DNA from: Bordetella parapertussis
GTDB lineage: Bacteria; Pseudomonadota; Gammaproteobacteria; Burkholderiales; Burkholderiaceae_B
DNA length: 64,000 nt
NCBI GenBank assembly: GCA_945865935.1
Contig: CAMBFI010000001.1
Coordinates: 310,001-374,000, forward strand
Direction of reading: 5' to 3'
Part shown: piece by piece, positions 63,998 through 64,000 of the stretch
Position numbering within the stretch: the first letter of the stretch is position 1
Layout: each line of letters opens with the position of its first letter
Notes under the pieces: generated by a model
Told to the model about the DNA's origin: nothing
Databases searched by the model: none
The model's input: only the letters and a program-made list of their open reading frames with translations
Made by a program: the position numbers and the translations under genes

Positions 63998-64000
63998 TCA

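Overview
The window looks like a chromosomal segment of a betaproteobacterium of the order Burkholderiales, most likely Alcaligenaceae-like. The grounds are three intact and one wrecked receptor of the Bug (tripartite tricarboxylate transporter) family, which is expanded in that group, and the housekeeping gene orders scpB-rluB-rimP-nusA-infB-rbfA-truB-typA and rpsF-priB-rpsR-rplI-dnaB. Base composition is moderate. I saw no rRNA operon, insertion sequence, prophage or CRISPR array. The first gene is cut by the left edge; the last gene reaches to within three bases of the right edge.

Layout. 1-11.8 kb is catabolic and mostly on the minus strand: a 2-keto-4-pentenoate hydratase-type enzyme (plus strand), then, in transcription order, a Bug receptor, a CitE-like lyase, an aldo/keto reductase, a cyanophycin-synthetase-like ligase with a degenerate Mur P-loop, malate synthase G, an M20 peptidase, a D-aminoacylase-type amidohydrolase and a NIPSNAP protein. 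12-21.5 kb is mixed: an aminotransferase, a LON-domain protein with ArfB, a 49-residue Lys-rich protein, a TPR/O-GlcNAc-transferase-like protein, a TauD-Bug-CMD operon, DinB and DAHP synthase. 21.5-28.7 kb is a divergent catabolic cluster around a 15-bp palindrome. Leftward it has a CitE-like lyase, a Bug remnant, a CaiB-type CoA-transferase and an amidohydrolase; rightward a Bug receptor, LeuC-like and LeuD-like hydro-lyase subunits and a PEP-mutase/isocitrate-lyase-family lyase, with ATGA overlaps joining the three enzyme genes. The rightward enzyme trio matches the known dimethylmaleate hydratase plus dimethylmalate lyase logic, so import and C-C cleavage of a methylated dicarboxylate is a reasonable reading. 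28.7-33.3 kb holds a nitroreductase, a double-length acyl-CoA dehydrogenase, an enoyl-CoA hydratase and a CobW-like protein without a P-loop.

33.8-64 kb is core genome: initiator tRNA-fMet with its own promoter and terminator; scpB-rluB; the rimP-nusA-infB-rbfA-truB translation operon, whose leader has three 11-bp repeats and a terminator just before the rimP start; typA; gabD; a LOG-family gene and polA whose start codons overlap head to head; htpX; a Rieske oxygenase with an enlarged cluster loop; xseB-ispA-dxs; rpsF-priB-rpsR-rplI closed by a strong terminator; a kinase-fold protein overlapping dnaB; and on the minus strand pbpG, then Mth938-like, bcp, phoH-like and pdxA.

The most rewarding places for follow-up are the divergent dicarboxylate cluster, the atypical cyanophycin synthetase, the rimP leader, the P-loop-less CobW-like protein and the unusual Rieske oxygenase.
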